Below, piece after piece: positions 35,837 to 45,211 of a stretch of DNA of 64,000 nt. The stretch spans positions 1-64,000 of the forward strand of contig CAWBCI010000061.1 of assembly GCA_963787195.1 (NCBI GenBank). Direction: 5' to 3'. This stretch comes from CAWBCI01 sp963787195. GTDB lineage: Bacteria; Bacteroidota; Bacteroidia; Bacteroidales; JAGOPY01. The number at the start of each line of letters is the position of its first letter. Positions within the stretch are counted from its first letter, which is position 1. Below the pieces are notes generated by a model that made no database searches, was not told the DNA's origin, and saw only the letters and a list, made by a program, of their open reading frames with translations. Both the position numbers and the translations under genes were made by a program.

Positions 35837-36334
35837 CTATCCGATGCCCATTCCTTTCAATATTTGAAGTACTTTGGAGTATATTTCAGGGAGTTGCCTG
35901 GAAATATTTTCCGACAATTCCATTTGAACTTTTTGACCGTCTGTAATTGAGATGGTAATAAGATGAATCTCGGGCAAATCACCCAGGATTGCAGCTGATT
36001 CTACAAGGTCTTTCAAGCCTATGTCATGTGAACTCAGAGTTCGTGGAAAGTCCCCGGCAAATTTCGGTTTCACGACTTTCAGAGTTCCGGGAGGGTTTCC
36101 GTCCAGGGTAGCATCAATCAAAATCATTCTGGGATAATCCAGTAATAATGACAAGAGGTGGAAACCTCCTGTACCGCCATCAAGCAATTCAACACCTTCC
36201 GGCATTTCCTGCTGCTGCATATAATTAACCGCATGAACTCCAACGCCTTCATCCCCCACAAGTATGTTGCCTATACCCATAACCAGCAAGGGTTGATCCA
36301 CTGGATTTGGTCTTATTTGCATTTCATCCATCAT
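35837..36334 (-). CDS. hyaD: HyaD family hydrogenase maturation endopeptidase
   Basis: 165 residues with GIGNILVGDEGVGVHAV (nickel-binding Glu), LLDGGTGGFHLL and SSHDIGLKDL, matching the M52 family that cuts the C-terminal tail of the large subunit after nickel is bound. The 15-residue tail of HyaB at 30492 is its expected substrate. It is convergent with hypA; 15 bases separate the ends. Confidence 0.93.
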   Translation of the reverse strand: MMDEMQIRPNPVDQPLLVMGIGNILVGDEGVGVHAVNYMQQQEMPEGVELLDGGTGGFHLLSLLLDYPRMILIDATLDGNPPGTLKVVKPKFAGDFPRTLSSHDIGLKDLVESAAILGDLPEIHLITISITDGQKVQMELSENISRQLPEIYSKVLQILKGMGIG

Positions 36335-36438
36335 CTATCAAAATTAAATAAAAATATATTTGAATATAAACCGGAAATGAAAGTTGAATCCCAAATCTGC
36401 CGAAAACTTGATAAATCATGCCATTTTCTTTTTATAAC

Positions 36439-36469
36439 TTGCGTCCGGGGTTAGTATGTTATATTTTTG
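36439..36469 (+). promoter_or_regulatory. Bacteroidota-type promoter before the FISUMP gene
   Basis: TTG at 36439-36441, 20-base spacer, TATTTTTG at 36462-36469 fits TTG / TAnnTTTG. The ATG lies at 36521. Confidence 0.5.
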
Positions 36470-36520
36470 ACGGGTTTAAACCGCCATCTTCCAATTACTT
36501 AGAGAACTTTCTATCTTTTG

Positions 36521-37141
36521 ATGATGATATCCAAAAAGCTGTTTAAAATCATCCGTATAATCTTTTTTATAGTTCTGGTCACAGGAATCAAAGATCTGTC
36601 AGGTCAAACTTATGTTAAAGACATAGAGGGTAATATATACCCGGTAAAGAAGTTCGGAAACAATATATGGATGTTGCAGAACCTGAGGGTAAAACACGGT
36701 CCGCATTGCAACCCTATCGAATCCCGGAGCATTAATAATGACGACATGAACACTGAAAATTATGGTCGATTGTATACATGGGAAGTGGCGATGGATGGAT
36801 CGAATGTGCCCGGCAGCAGGGGGATATGTCCTGAAGGCTGGCATATTCCGACAGATAAGGAATGGACCACGCTGATTAACTATATTCAGGAATCGCTGGT
36901 AGAAGGCAAAAACACAAAGCACCAAATTGAAAATGCTTTAAACGTTGTTTATGCCGGCAATTACAATTCAGGGTCAAATCTCTTTTCTTTCAAAGATAAG
37001 GAAACATATTTCTGGACTTCAGATGAATATAACCGTTCAAATGCATGGATGAGAAATATAAGTAAGGCCAATTCCGGCTTTAATCGTTCGGCCGTTAATA
37101 AAGATTATAGTTTCAGTTTGAGGTGCGTAAAAGACCCCTGA
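36521..37141 (+). CDS. FISUMP domain secreted protein
   Basis: About 206 residues. Signal peptide (FKIIRIIFFIVLVTGIKDLSG) and the Fibrobacter major-paralogue domain: VKDIEGNIYPVKKFGNNIWM, YGRLYTWEV, GICPEGWHIPTDKEW, TYFWTSDEY and SFSLRCVKD. The domain is common on surface proteins of Bacteroidota and Fibrobacteres; the role is unclear. Its 3-prime end overlaps the acyltransferase-like gene on the other strand by 29 bases. ATG 36521 was picked over the TTG at 36518. Confidence 0.9.
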   Translation: MMISKKLFKIIRIIFFIVLVTGIKDLSGQTYVKDIEGNIYPVKKFGNNIWMLQNLRVKHGPHCNPIESRSINNDDMNTENYGRLYTWEVAMDGSNVPGSRGICPEGWHIPTDKEWTTLINYIQESLVEGKNTKHQIENALNVVYAGNYNSGSNLFSFKDKETYFWTSDEYNRSNAWMRNISKANSGFNRSAVNKDYSFSLRCVKDP

Positions 37142-38150
37142 GCCTTCCCATCACAGGCATATAATAAGAGGAAAATAAGCTTGTAAGCGCCATTATACCT
37201 ACGAACCAAAGTATCAAGGGCAGAGGAAACTGTGTTTTAAAAAGCCAGGTACCCAGGTTCCCGATGATTATCCATTGAATTACATAAGCGATAGTAACAT
37301 TCTTGCCCAGCCTGGCCAGATATGTCACAACAATAGTATCATGGAATATTTCGCATAGTCCGGAAATTAAGTAGCTAATTAAAATCAGAAATCCTGAGTT
37401 CCAGAGAAATAGATAAAATCCATGATGATAATAGGCAGGAAGGTCTGATACTATATTGAATGCAAAGGGAAAACTTAGTATCAGACCAAGGCTGGTTAAA
37501 GCAATTATCCAATATTTTGCTTTTTCATGCTTCTGAAAAATGTTTCCGTATTTCTCGAAGTAAAGCCTCCAGGCATATCCTGCCAGAGGATAGGCCATCC
37601 AGGGGAATAAGGGGAAATAGGACCACCAAAGTTTTCCCCAAAACAATGCCTGAAAATACTTCATGGCTCTATAATTTTCAGGTAATGCCGGAAGAAAAGG
37701 TGATACCAGGGCAATCAATACAGCCAGGCCCAGATAAAGCAAGGGCCTTTTTCCAAACAGGCGGGATAATAAAGCAATAAACATGATTGAAAAGCCTGCA
37801 AGAAAAAGTATATCCACCCCGAAAATATAATTCCAGGGATTCACATCAATCCTATTGCTGAAGATTCTTATGAGGAGATTCAGATTCAATGCTATATTCA
37901 GGAATAAGCCCAGGAATAAAATTTTGACAGCCCTGATCAGCTTTTTATTCAGGGATTTTTTAGAAAGGGCCATGAAATAACCCATCACAGCCATAAAAAC
38001 CGGGGCGGCAAATGGCCCGCCGAGGAATAAAGAGATTTTGCCAAACAAGCTGTCATAAACATCCTGACGGGCAAAAACTTCCATAAGATGCACCTGAACC
38101 ATCAGAACTACCGCCAGGCCTTTCATGACATCGGGAGCCAGTTTTCTCAT
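37113..38150 (-). CDS. Multi-helix membrane protein, HGSNAT/DUF1624-like acyltransferase
   Basis: About 345 residues, some ten hydrophobic helices. The first segment, APDVMKGLAVVLMVQVHLME, has the DxxKG..V..MV.VH layout of the heparan-glucosaminide acetyltransferase/OPGC-type family. Later PVFMAVMGYFMAL and YFPLFPWMAYPLAGY are similar to that family. It may acylate a cell-envelope polysaccharide. Convergent with the FISUMP gene. ATG 38150 is preferred. Confidence 0.78.
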   Translation of the reverse strand: MRKLAPDVMKGLAVVLMVQVHLMEVFARQDVYDSLFGKISLFLGGPFAAPVFMAVMGYFMALSKKSLNKKLIRAVKILFLGLFLNIALNLNLLIRIFSNRIDVNPWNYIFGVDILFLAGFSIMFIALLSRLFGKRPLLYLGLAVLIALVSPFLPALPENYRAMKYFQALFWGKLWWSYFPLFPWMAYPLAGYAWRLYFEKYGNIFQKHEKAKYWIIALTSLGLILSFPFAFNIVSDLPAYYHHGFYLFLWNSGFLILISYLISGLCEIFHDTIVVTYLARLGKNVTIAYVIQWIIIGNLGTWLFKTQFPLPLILWFVGIMALTSLFSSYYMPVMGRLRGLLRTSN

Positions 38151-38336
38151 AGTCAACGAAGATAAGTAAAATTGGTACTATATGCATTTACATAGTTCAA
38201 TACGGAAAGCCACAGGATCCCTTCTTTTGAAAAAGCTCCAGATAATTCCAGGCTTATTGAAGATTATTATGACCTTTGCAAATCATCAGAAATATAAATA
38301 TTTAAATCACCATAATACTAATTTAAACAAGCAGCT

Positions 38337-39131
38337 ATGAAAAAACTCATACCAATTTTTGTCCTGATTCTGTTTTATTTTCAATCAAATGCACAAATCA
38401 CCTTGGAACATAGTTTTCCTTATTCTGCCACCCTCACAAATGTTGGAAATTCAGGATATAAATATTATGCGATGGATGTTGTTAATAATCAATGCCTTAT
38501 TTATAATACCGATTTTACGGTTTGGAAAACTGTTAATCTGCAGATACCCACCGGACTTTATCTCTATGACGTGAATTTTATAAGCGATCATCTTTTTGAT
38601 ACGGATGCAGGAGTTGAATTGAGTTATACATATTATAGTTATGATACATTGGCATTATATTATACTTATTATACCAGGATTATTAATGAAGACGGTACAG
38701 TATTGCTTGACCTTCCAGGATGTTACTACTCTGAAATCCATACTATAGGTAACAATATTTACAAATATTTTGCCTATATCTGGGATTTCTCTGTTTATCC
38801 ATCCACACTTGACACAAGAGTGTACTCACTTCCCGGAGTACCATCGGAAGTTACCCAGAACAGTTTAAATCCCGGCTTAGCCGGAGCTGCATTTCCGAAT
38901 CCGGCAGCCAATAGTATTAGCATTCCTTATGCTTTACCAAAAATTATTCAAAGGGCTGAATTAAAATTTTGTAACGCAGAAGGGCAGGAAATCAGGTCAT
39001 ATCCTATCAATGGAAACCAGGGTCAATTAAGGATCCAAACGGAAGGACTGAAAAACGGGATATACTTTTACAGTATTAGTGGTGATAATGGATTCAAAAC
39101 ACTAAGCCAAAAAATAATCATCAGCAGATAA
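38337..39131 (+). CDS. Secreted protein with T9SS sorting domain
   Basis: 264 residues. Signal peptide (LIPIFVLILFYFQSNAQ), a Tyr- and Asp-rich beta-rich middle that I do not recognise (SYTYYSYDTLALYYTYYTR), and a T9SS type A tail (AAFPNPAANSISIPYALPK ... LSQKIIISR). A small surface protein of unknown role. Confidence 0.8.
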   Translation: MKKLIPIFVLILFYFQSNAQITLEHSFPYSATLTNVGNSGYKYYAMDVVNNQCLIYNTDFTVWKTVNLQIPTGLYLYDVNFISDHLFDTDAGVELSYTYYSYDTLALYYTYYTRIINEDGTVLLDLPGCYYSEIHTIGNNIYKYFAYIWDFSVYPSTLDTRVYSLPGVPSEVTQNSLNPGLAGAAFPNPAANSISIPYALPKIIQRAELKFCNAEGQEIRSYPINGNQGQLRIQTEGLKNGIYFYSISGDNGFKTLSQKIIISR

Positions 39132-39133
39132 TA

Positions 39134-39171
39134 AAAGACCGGTGAGAAAATCTTCCCACCGGTCTTTTTTC
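39134..39171. terminator. Terminator shared by two convergent genes
   Basis: AGACCGGTG and CACCGGTCT pair around a 13-base loop, followed by a T-run, between the gene ending at 39131 and the one ending at 39194 on the other strand. Confidence 0.8.
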
Positions 39172-39193
39172 AATATATTCTAAGAGAACTTTT

Positions 39194-42100
39194 CTAATTC
39201 TCAATACTGATTTTTCGCTGCAGGGAATTCCGGCCATCATCCACTTTCAGGATAAGGATTCCGGCTGGGATCTTCCCAAAGTCATAATCCTTCCTGAATT
39301 CATTACTTACCTGAATTCCTTTTTCATCCAACAGTACTTTCCCGAGTGCATCCATAATCCTGAAATTCAGCACTTTTTCTGTGTTTGTTCTGATTTCAAG
39401 CGTGAAGATGCCCTTATTCGGGTTAGGGAATACTCTTACAATCCCGACCTGGTTGATCTCATCAACTCCCTGTGAGGTATAAACATCAACATTAAAGGCA
39501 TCGGAAAAATCACTTTCACCACAATCATTTATACTTTTCACTGTGATCTGGGCTGTACCTGCATAAGCGCTGGTCCAGGTAACAGTTCCCGTGGTTCCGT
39601 TGCCACTGATGCTGCCTGCTTCCGCCGGGGCAAGCATCCACATATATGAAGTGGCATACAAAGAGCCATCAGTCATATAGTCAGTTGAAGTTTCCAGGAA
39701 ATTATCCACACTGGCCTGACCGGGTGTAATCTCAGGTTTAAGCGGAAGAGGAAGCTGGATAACATCAACGGTATCGCCGTTGATACAGTCGAATTCATTT
39801 GAAACCACCACTGAATAAGTACCTGCCTGATCAACAGTGATCGTTTGGGTTGTATCGCCGGTATTCCATAGATAAGATGCATAGTCCGCACCTGCGTCCA
39901 GGATTAGATTTCCACCTTCACAGAAGCTGGCATCCCCACCAAGATCCACAAGGGGATTGGGATTTACAACAATATCCTGACTGGTGGAGTCGGCACATCC
40001 GAACTCATTGGTATATGTATAAGTGACAGTATGGGTTCCCACACCGGCCTGGACAGGATAGAAAACGCCGTCAATAATACCATTTCCGTTAAAAACGCCT
40101 CCCAAAGGCGAAGCATTTAACTGAACGCCATCGCTGAATTCACAAAGGGGGCTTACCGGATCAAGGGTAACCAGGGGCAGGGCATTGATAGTCAGAACTA
40201 CTGTGAGTGCTTCGCTGGTGCAATCGCCATTACTTTGCGTAATATAGAAGAGGTAAGTTCCCGGAGCCGTTAAGCCGGTAGGGAAAATATTTCCATCATA
40301 AACCGGGTTCAAGAGTGCAGGATCATCATACCATAAAACATTATCCCCAACAGCCTCAAGATCAGGCACAATATCACCTTCACAAACTTCTACATCGGAA
40401 GATGTCGGAGGATCGGGCACGACAAAAACAGTAATATAATCGGTTTTGGTCATTGAATTATTTCCTGAATTATTGCTAACTGTCAGGCTGACGCTATAAA
40501 CACCCGGAGTATCGTAAACTATGCCAGCCGGATTCTGTTCAGATGAAACAGAAGGAGTACCTCCCGGGAAGGACCATTCCCACTGGTTAGGCCCATTGGT
40601 AGACAAATCTGTAAAATTCACCGAAGAAGCCGAGCAGAGTTGGGTTGTATCAGCAGTAAAATCAGCCAGCGGAGGTCCTTGTGGCAGGATGGTAATCACT
40701 CCTGAACGCTTATGAACAGGGGTTCCGTTAGGTCCCTTTGCAGTTACTGTAATCGAATAATTTCCAACCGGCACGTTATCCGCTGTAATCACAACAGGAA
40801 GTATACCCGGCACAGAATTTAGGACAAAACCATTCGGGTAAGAGAATGAAAGAGTTCCGCTGGGCGGGGTCTGCAATGTGACTGAAACGAGCACTATATC
40901 GTCATAAAGTTTAACTGCAGGTATGCTGACATAAAAAGTATCCTGGTAAGAAAAAGAGAGTGAAGTAGGTTGAAGGAACATGGCATAATCGGGGAAATAA
41001 GCTGTATAGCTTGCAAAATTCCCGTTCCTGAAATCACCCCATGAAGCCATTCCAACTTTACTATTGGAAATCATTCCGTTATAGTCACCTTCATAAGCTG
41101 GTGTACCGCCACCACCGCATGTGGTACAATTGATTTTCATTTTTTTGTTGGATATCTGCTGATTTACAGCAAAACTCTGGCCGCCATCGTCGGAATAGGA
41201 TGCATAGATCAGGGCACTATCATTTGTAGGGGTGTCCCTGGTATCCATCCATTCTATATAGAGCCTTCCAGTTTCCTTATCACACCATATAGCTGGCATC
41301 CATTGATGGTGTGTGGTAGTATTGAAATCATCATTCACCCTGACGGCGAGCGACCAGGTGGATCCTCCATCTTCTGAATAACGGCACCAGATATCCGGTT
41401 TATTGCCACTTCCCGGAGGGTCATTGGATGCGTAAACGCAATACAACCTACCCCTGTAATCACCATAACTATTATCTGCGGCTATAAACGGATAGGGACG
41501 CGTACGCATATTCTGCACAGAATTACGTCCATTAACTTCCGATCCTACATAACCTGCAAAATTTTGTGAGGATTTCTGAGTAAAACTCTGTCCACCATTG
41601 GTAGATTTATAAAAGGTGTAAGTTGAAGCAAATGAACTGCCTCCGTTGGTTACAACATATACTGCGCCGCCCTGTACACTTCCTTCAGGTCCAACACATG
41701 ACATCATTCCTGGCAGGCTCTGTGTACTGAAAGTTGCGGTTTGCAGAAAAGTAGCTCCCAGGTCGGTACTGCGTGAAAAATTTCCACCGGAATTCCCAGT
41801 CATTGTACAATATACATAGTTAGAATAAGGCCCTCCGGTCTGGTCGGCACAAACCCAATTCTTATCTACTCCACTGATAGCATTCACAGCTGTTCCCCAG
41901 CTTGCTCCATTGGTAGTGGATGTGATAATCTTACACCCTTGTATTGAGCCGCTACCATACATATTCATGTAATAAAGGTTCCCCAGGCTATCATAAGCAG
42001 TAACAGGGTCACCATAAGTACTTGATCCGAAATATGGATTGTTGATCCCCCAATCATGGCCATCTTCAGTATGATGGGTCCCGTTTGTATTGAACACAGT

Positions 42101-42379
42101 GAAATACTGAAGCGCATTGCGCGGGTTTTCAGAAATATGTCCTTCGGCAAAATCAATTCCGAGATAGAAATTATCCCAGCCATCCACAGTCACAACTGAA
42201 GATGGGTAAAGCGGAGGATTATCCTGCATTTGTTCAAGGTACCATTTCGGAATACGGTCATAGCGGGGATCATCATCCCCTGCCTGGGCCTGCAAACGGG
42301 TTGACAATCCCGCTGACAGAATCAGAGCGAAAACCGCGCCGATCAAGCAATTTGTGATTTTTTGCGTAAATTTTCTCAT
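39194..42379 (-). CDS. Large surface protein: sialidase-like propeller, PKD and Ig-like modules, T9SS domain
   Basis: 1061 residues. Signal peptide, then to about residue 430 a BNR/sialidase-type propeller with Asp-box-like repeats: STDLGATFLQT, STNGGQSFTQK, SEDGGSTWSLAV, SDDGGQSFAVN. A PKD domain follows (PLADFTADTTQLCSASSVNF), then Ig-like modules including PAEAGSISGNGTTGTV with SINDCGES, shared with the protein at 23422. The C-terminus (VFPNPNKGIFTLEI ... KISIEN) is T9SS type A. The catalytic Arg triad of true sialidases was not checked residue by residue, so enzyme function is not claimed; adhesion is equally likely. Confidence 0.85.
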   Translation of the reverse strand: MRKFTQKITNCLIGAVFALILSAGLSTRLQAQAGDDDPRYDRIPKWYLEQMQDNPPLYPSSVVTVDGWDNFYLGIDFAEGHISENPRNALQYFTVFNTNGTHHTEDGHDWGINNPYFGSSTYGDPVTAYDSLGNLYYMNMYGSGSIQGCKIITSTTNGASWGTAVNAISGVDKNWVCADQTGGPYSNYVYCTMTGNSGGNFSRSTDLGATFLQTATFSTQSLPGMMSCVGPEGSVQGGAVYVVTNGGSSFASTYTFYKSTNGGQSFTQKSSQNFAGYVGSEVNGRNSVQNMRTRPYPFIAADNSYGDYRGRLYCVYASNDPPGSGNKPDIWCRYSEDGGSTWSLAVRVNDDFNTTTHHQWMPAIWCDKETGRLYIEWMDTRDTPTNDSALIYASYSDDGGQSFAVNQQISNKKMKINCTTCGGGGTPAYEGDYNGMISNSKVGMASWGDFRNGNFASYTAYFPDYAMFLQPTSLSFSYQDTFYVSIPAVKLYDDIVLVSVTLQTPPSGTLSFSYPNGFVLNSVPGILPVVITADNVPVGNYSITVTAKGPNGTPVHKRSGVITILPQGPPLADFTADTTQLCSASSVNFTDLSTNGPNQWEWSFPGGTPSVSSEQNPAGIVYDTPGVYSVSLTVSNNSGNNSMTKTDYITVFVVPDPPTSSDVEVCEGDIVPDLEAVGDNVLWYDDPALLNPVYDGNIFPTGLTAPGTYLFYITQSNGDCTSEALTVVLTINALPLVTLDPVSPLCEFSDGVQLNASPLGGVFNGNGIIDGVFYPVQAGVGTHTVTYTYTNEFGCADSTSQDIVVNPNPLVDLGGDASFCEGGNLILDAGADYASYLWNTGDTTQTITVDQAGTYSVVVSNEFDCINGDTVDVIQLPLPLKPEITPGQASVDNFLETSTDYMTDGSLYATSYMWMLAPAEAGSISGNGTTGTVTWTSAYAGTAQITVKSINDCGESDFSDAFNVDVYTSQGVDEINQVGIVRVFPNPNKGIFTLEIRTNTEKVLNFRIMDALGKVLLDEKGIQVSNEFRKDYDFGKIPAGILILKVDDGRNSLQRKISIEN

Positions 42380-42721
42380 AGTTATATCAGTTTAATTTAT
42401 TATTCGGAAAAGTAAAAGGGCAGGTTAGAGAGGATTATTCATACAAAAACCCTAAATACCAAAATTTTTAACAAATAAAGAAAATTTTAGCTCATGATGA
42501 TAGAATCATGTAACTTTTCATCTCAAAAATACAAAAAGCATCCCGAAAATTTCCATAATTATTTTGTGTGTTTTGAGAAAATGGAGTTAAACACATTGAT
42601 TATAAATGATTTAACATAAGTTTTATTGATTAGAATAAAATTATTTTTTATCAGGATGAAAAATAATTAAAAACCGACAGGTATAAAACCTCCTCTCATT
42701 GTATTAACCGGAAAAAACAAA
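42380..42721. other. AT-rich divergent intergenic region, no gene seen
   Basis: 342 bases between two divergent surface-protein genes. No ORF, hairpin terminator or good promoter consensus stood out, although both genes must have their promoters here. Confidence 0.5.
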
Positions 42722-44932
42722 ATGAGAAAGTACGGTTTTACATTTTTAGTGTGGGTGCTTTTCATCCTGGAATGTAGCGGCAGTGTATGTCTAACGGGTA
42801 TACTTGACGGCACGCTTTACGGAGGAAAACCCAAAGTAATTGAATTATTCATCAGTGGAACTGAAGACCTGGGGGCTTATGAGATCTGGAGATCCCAGAA
42901 TGGAGATCCCTGGGGTGCCGGAATGGGTTCCCGGATCCTTCTCAATGGAATTTATTCCAATACTTTTGTCTTCCTGGTCAAATATGACCAGGTGGCAGAT
43001 TTCCATATTGTTTTCGGAGATACCGGAATATATGCAAATGTTATTCCTCTGGGGATAGTTTCCGGAAACGGAAATGAAGGCTTCCAGATAAGGGATACCC
43101 TTACCTGGTCGGTGACCGATCAGATTTGGCTTGAAGACCCGACAGAGACATACAGGGATAGTTACTGGTACAGGAAATCCGGAACCGGTCCTGACGGAGG
43201 ATGGCTTGTAGAGAACTGGTACAGTCCCGGGAACGATGCCCTGGATGACCTGGATACTTTGGAACTAAGAGCGGCCGTACCTTTCGGCTCGTATGAAATT
43301 GCCTGGAATGGAATGGATACGGACTGGAATAATTCAGATAACTGGACTTCGGGAACAGTTCCGGGGCCCCAGGTCAATGTTCTCATCCGGGATTTGTCCG
43401 AAAATTATCCGCTTATTACGAATTTAGCTTCTTCGCCTGCAGGATGTATGAACCTCCGGATACTCCCGGGAGCATCCCTGAGCATAGAACCGGGAAGAGC
43501 CCTGACTGTTTCGGGCAAGCTTATAATTGGCGACAGTACTGAGGGGATTCCTCCGGGTGAATTAATCCTGAATTCGGCCCCGGACGAAAGCTCGCCTGCC
43601 TCACTCCTGCTCATGTACGAGTCAAGCGGAACGATAATAGCACAGAGAGCAATCCCCAAAGATGATCGCTGGCATTTCATTTCTTCTCCTCTTTCAGGGC
43701 AGAAAGTGCAACCTGATTTTGCAACAGACCCTCCGGATCAAACTTTTGACCTTTATTCATGGGATGAATCCAGTCCATTAGAATTTGCCTGGACTAACAT
43801 CCGTAATGCAGACGGGTCATTGAATCCAGGGTTTGATACGGTTTTCATTCCGGGAAGGGCTTATCTCTTTTCATGTTCAGAAGTAAATGAAGGAGACCTG
43901 ATCAGAAGTTTCCAGGGACCGGCAGTGACGGGGGACATATCAATTCCACTCAGCTATTCGTCCAACTATTGGAACCTGATCGGGAACCCTTACAGCTGCT
44001 CTTTAGATTGGACTTCGGATGGAATAGACAAATCCTTGATTGCAGGTTCGGCCTTTCATATCTGGGATCCGTCGCTGAATGACGGAATGGGTGGATACCG
44101 GACCCACAATGGCTTATTCGGAGTCCCTGCCGGGAGTTCTTCCCTGATCCCTCCAATGAATGGCTTTTTCATACAAGCCCTGGACGCAGGTTATTTGAAT
44201 ATAGATTGTGGGAACGGGCATCCCCTGGTTCATGGTGAACAAGCTTTCTATAAGAAGGGAATTCAGCTTCCAGACAATCGAATACGTTTGAAAATCAGCG
44301 CTAATGGTATGACAGACGAGACCCTGATCTATTTCGACAGCCTGGCTTCCAATGGTTTTGATCCGCTTTATGATGTAGTAAAACTTAGTGGTGGAAGCGG
44401 GAAGACGCCACAGATAAGTAGCCTTTCAGATCCGGATCATGAGCTGGTAATACAGGCGATTTCAGGATTGCCGCTTACTATTTCACTCAGGCTCTTTTGT
44501 CCTGAAGGAGGCCAGTCGAAGATCACTGCCTTTGATATGGAAGAAATGAAGCTCAGGGATATTCAGCTGGAAGACAGAACAGAAGGAATATGGACCGATT
44601 TGCAGACACAAAAAGTATATTCGTTTTTTGCCTCTCCCGGCCATGAAAATAACAGGTTTTACCTGCATCTGGGTAATGCTCTCGGCGAAAATGAAGATGT
44701 AATCCACTCTGATGTTCAGTTAAGTGTATCCGGAACTAAAGTTTACATTGACAATAATACACTTCGGAATATATCATTCAGTATAATGACCATAGAGGGG
44801 AAAATATTGGAAGGGGATGATATCCAGCCCGGGCGAAGTGTAATAGACATACATACTTATACACCAGGCATGTATATAATTTCCTGTTGCACAGGGAAGC
44901 ACAATATCAATCATAAAATAATAATCCTTTAA
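42722..44932 (+). CDS. Large secreted protein with T9SS-like tail
   Basis: 736 residues with a signal peptide (FTFLVWVLFILECSGSV). Residues about 20-170 resemble the lamin-tail-type domain of secreted Bacteroidota proteins (GTLYGGKPKVIELFISGTED). A following WNGMDTDWNNSDNWTSGTVP is the typical Bacteroidota WNxxxNW repeat. The end (FSIMTIEGKILEGDDIQPGR ... NHKIIIL) is a sorting-domain-like fold. A surface-exposed structural or binding protein is likely. It is followed 12 bases later by a tiny gene on the same strand. Confidence 0.75.
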   Translation: MRKYGFTFLVWVLFILECSGSVCLTGILDGTLYGGKPKVIELFISGTEDLGAYEIWRSQNGDPWGAGMGSRILLNGIYSNTFVFLVKYDQVADFHIVFGDTGIYANVIPLGIVSGNGNEGFQIRDTLTWSVTDQIWLEDPTETYRDSYWYRKSGTGPDGGWLVENWYSPGNDALDDLDTLELRAAVPFGSYEIAWNGMDTDWNNSDNWTSGTVPGPQVNVLIRDLSENYPLITNLASSPAGCMNLRILPGASLSIEPGRALTVSGKLIIGDSTEGIPPGELILNSAPDESSPASLLLMYESSGTIIAQRAIPKDDRWHFISSPLSGQKVQPDFATDPPDQTFDLYSWDESSPLEFAWTNIRNADGSLNPGFDTVFIPGRAYLFSCSEVNEGDLIRSFQGPAVTGDISIPLSYSSNYWNLIGNPYSCSLDWTSDGIDKSLIAGSAFHIWDPSLNDGMGGYRTHNGLFGVPAGSSSLIPPMNGFFIQALDAGYLNIDCGNGHPLVHGEQAFYKKGIQLPDNRIRLKISANGMTDETLIYFDSLASNGFDPLYDVVKLSGGSGKTPQISSLSDPDHELVIQAISGLPLTISLRLFCPEGGQSKITAFDMEEMKLRDIQLEDRTEGIWTDLQTQKVYSFFASPGHENNRFYLHLGNALGENEDVIHSDVQLSVSGTKVYIDNNTLRNISFSIMTIEGKILEGDDIQPGRSVIDIHTYTPGMYIISCCTGKHNINHKIIIL

Positions 44933-44944
44933 AACAAGAATTGA

Positions 44945-45193
44945 ATGAAACCAATTAAAATAGCCAGGCAGTTGACAGGCGTGCTGATCTGCCTTGTTGG
45001 CATGATGGCCGGGAGCATACTCTATGTAAACGCCCAACCTGCGCCGCCACCTGAACATGGATTAAACGGCAATCAGAGTGGGGGAAATGCTCCCATTGGT
45101 GAAGGATTGCTGATCACATTAACACTTACAGGCATTTATGCAGGCAGAAAACGCTTTAAAGCCCGCCGTGCGGGCCATGGGAAACATGTATGA
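44945..45193 (+). CDS. Tiny exported protein with PID-CTERM-like sorting end
   Basis: 82 residues: signal peptide (LTGVLICLVGMMAGSILYVN), a Pro/Gly-rich stretch (AQPAPPPEHGLNGNQSGGN), then APIGEGLLITLTLTGIYAG and a basic tail RKRFKARRAGHGK. Glycine-proline turn, hydrophobic helix and basic end resemble the PID-CTERM sorting signals of Bacteroidota (APIDGG). It is in operon with the large protein before it. Confidence 0.7.
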   Translation: MKPIKIARQLTGVLICLVGMMAGSILYVNAQPAPPPEHGLNGNQSGGNAPIGEGLLITLTLTGIYAGRKRFKARRAGHGKHV

Positions 45194-45211
45194 ATGAACA
45201 AATGGTTTTTA

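Noticed and set aside
39194..42379. Annotation as an active sialidase
   Set aside because: Only BNR/Asp-box-like repeats were seen; the catalytic Arg triad and nucleophile Tyr were not established.
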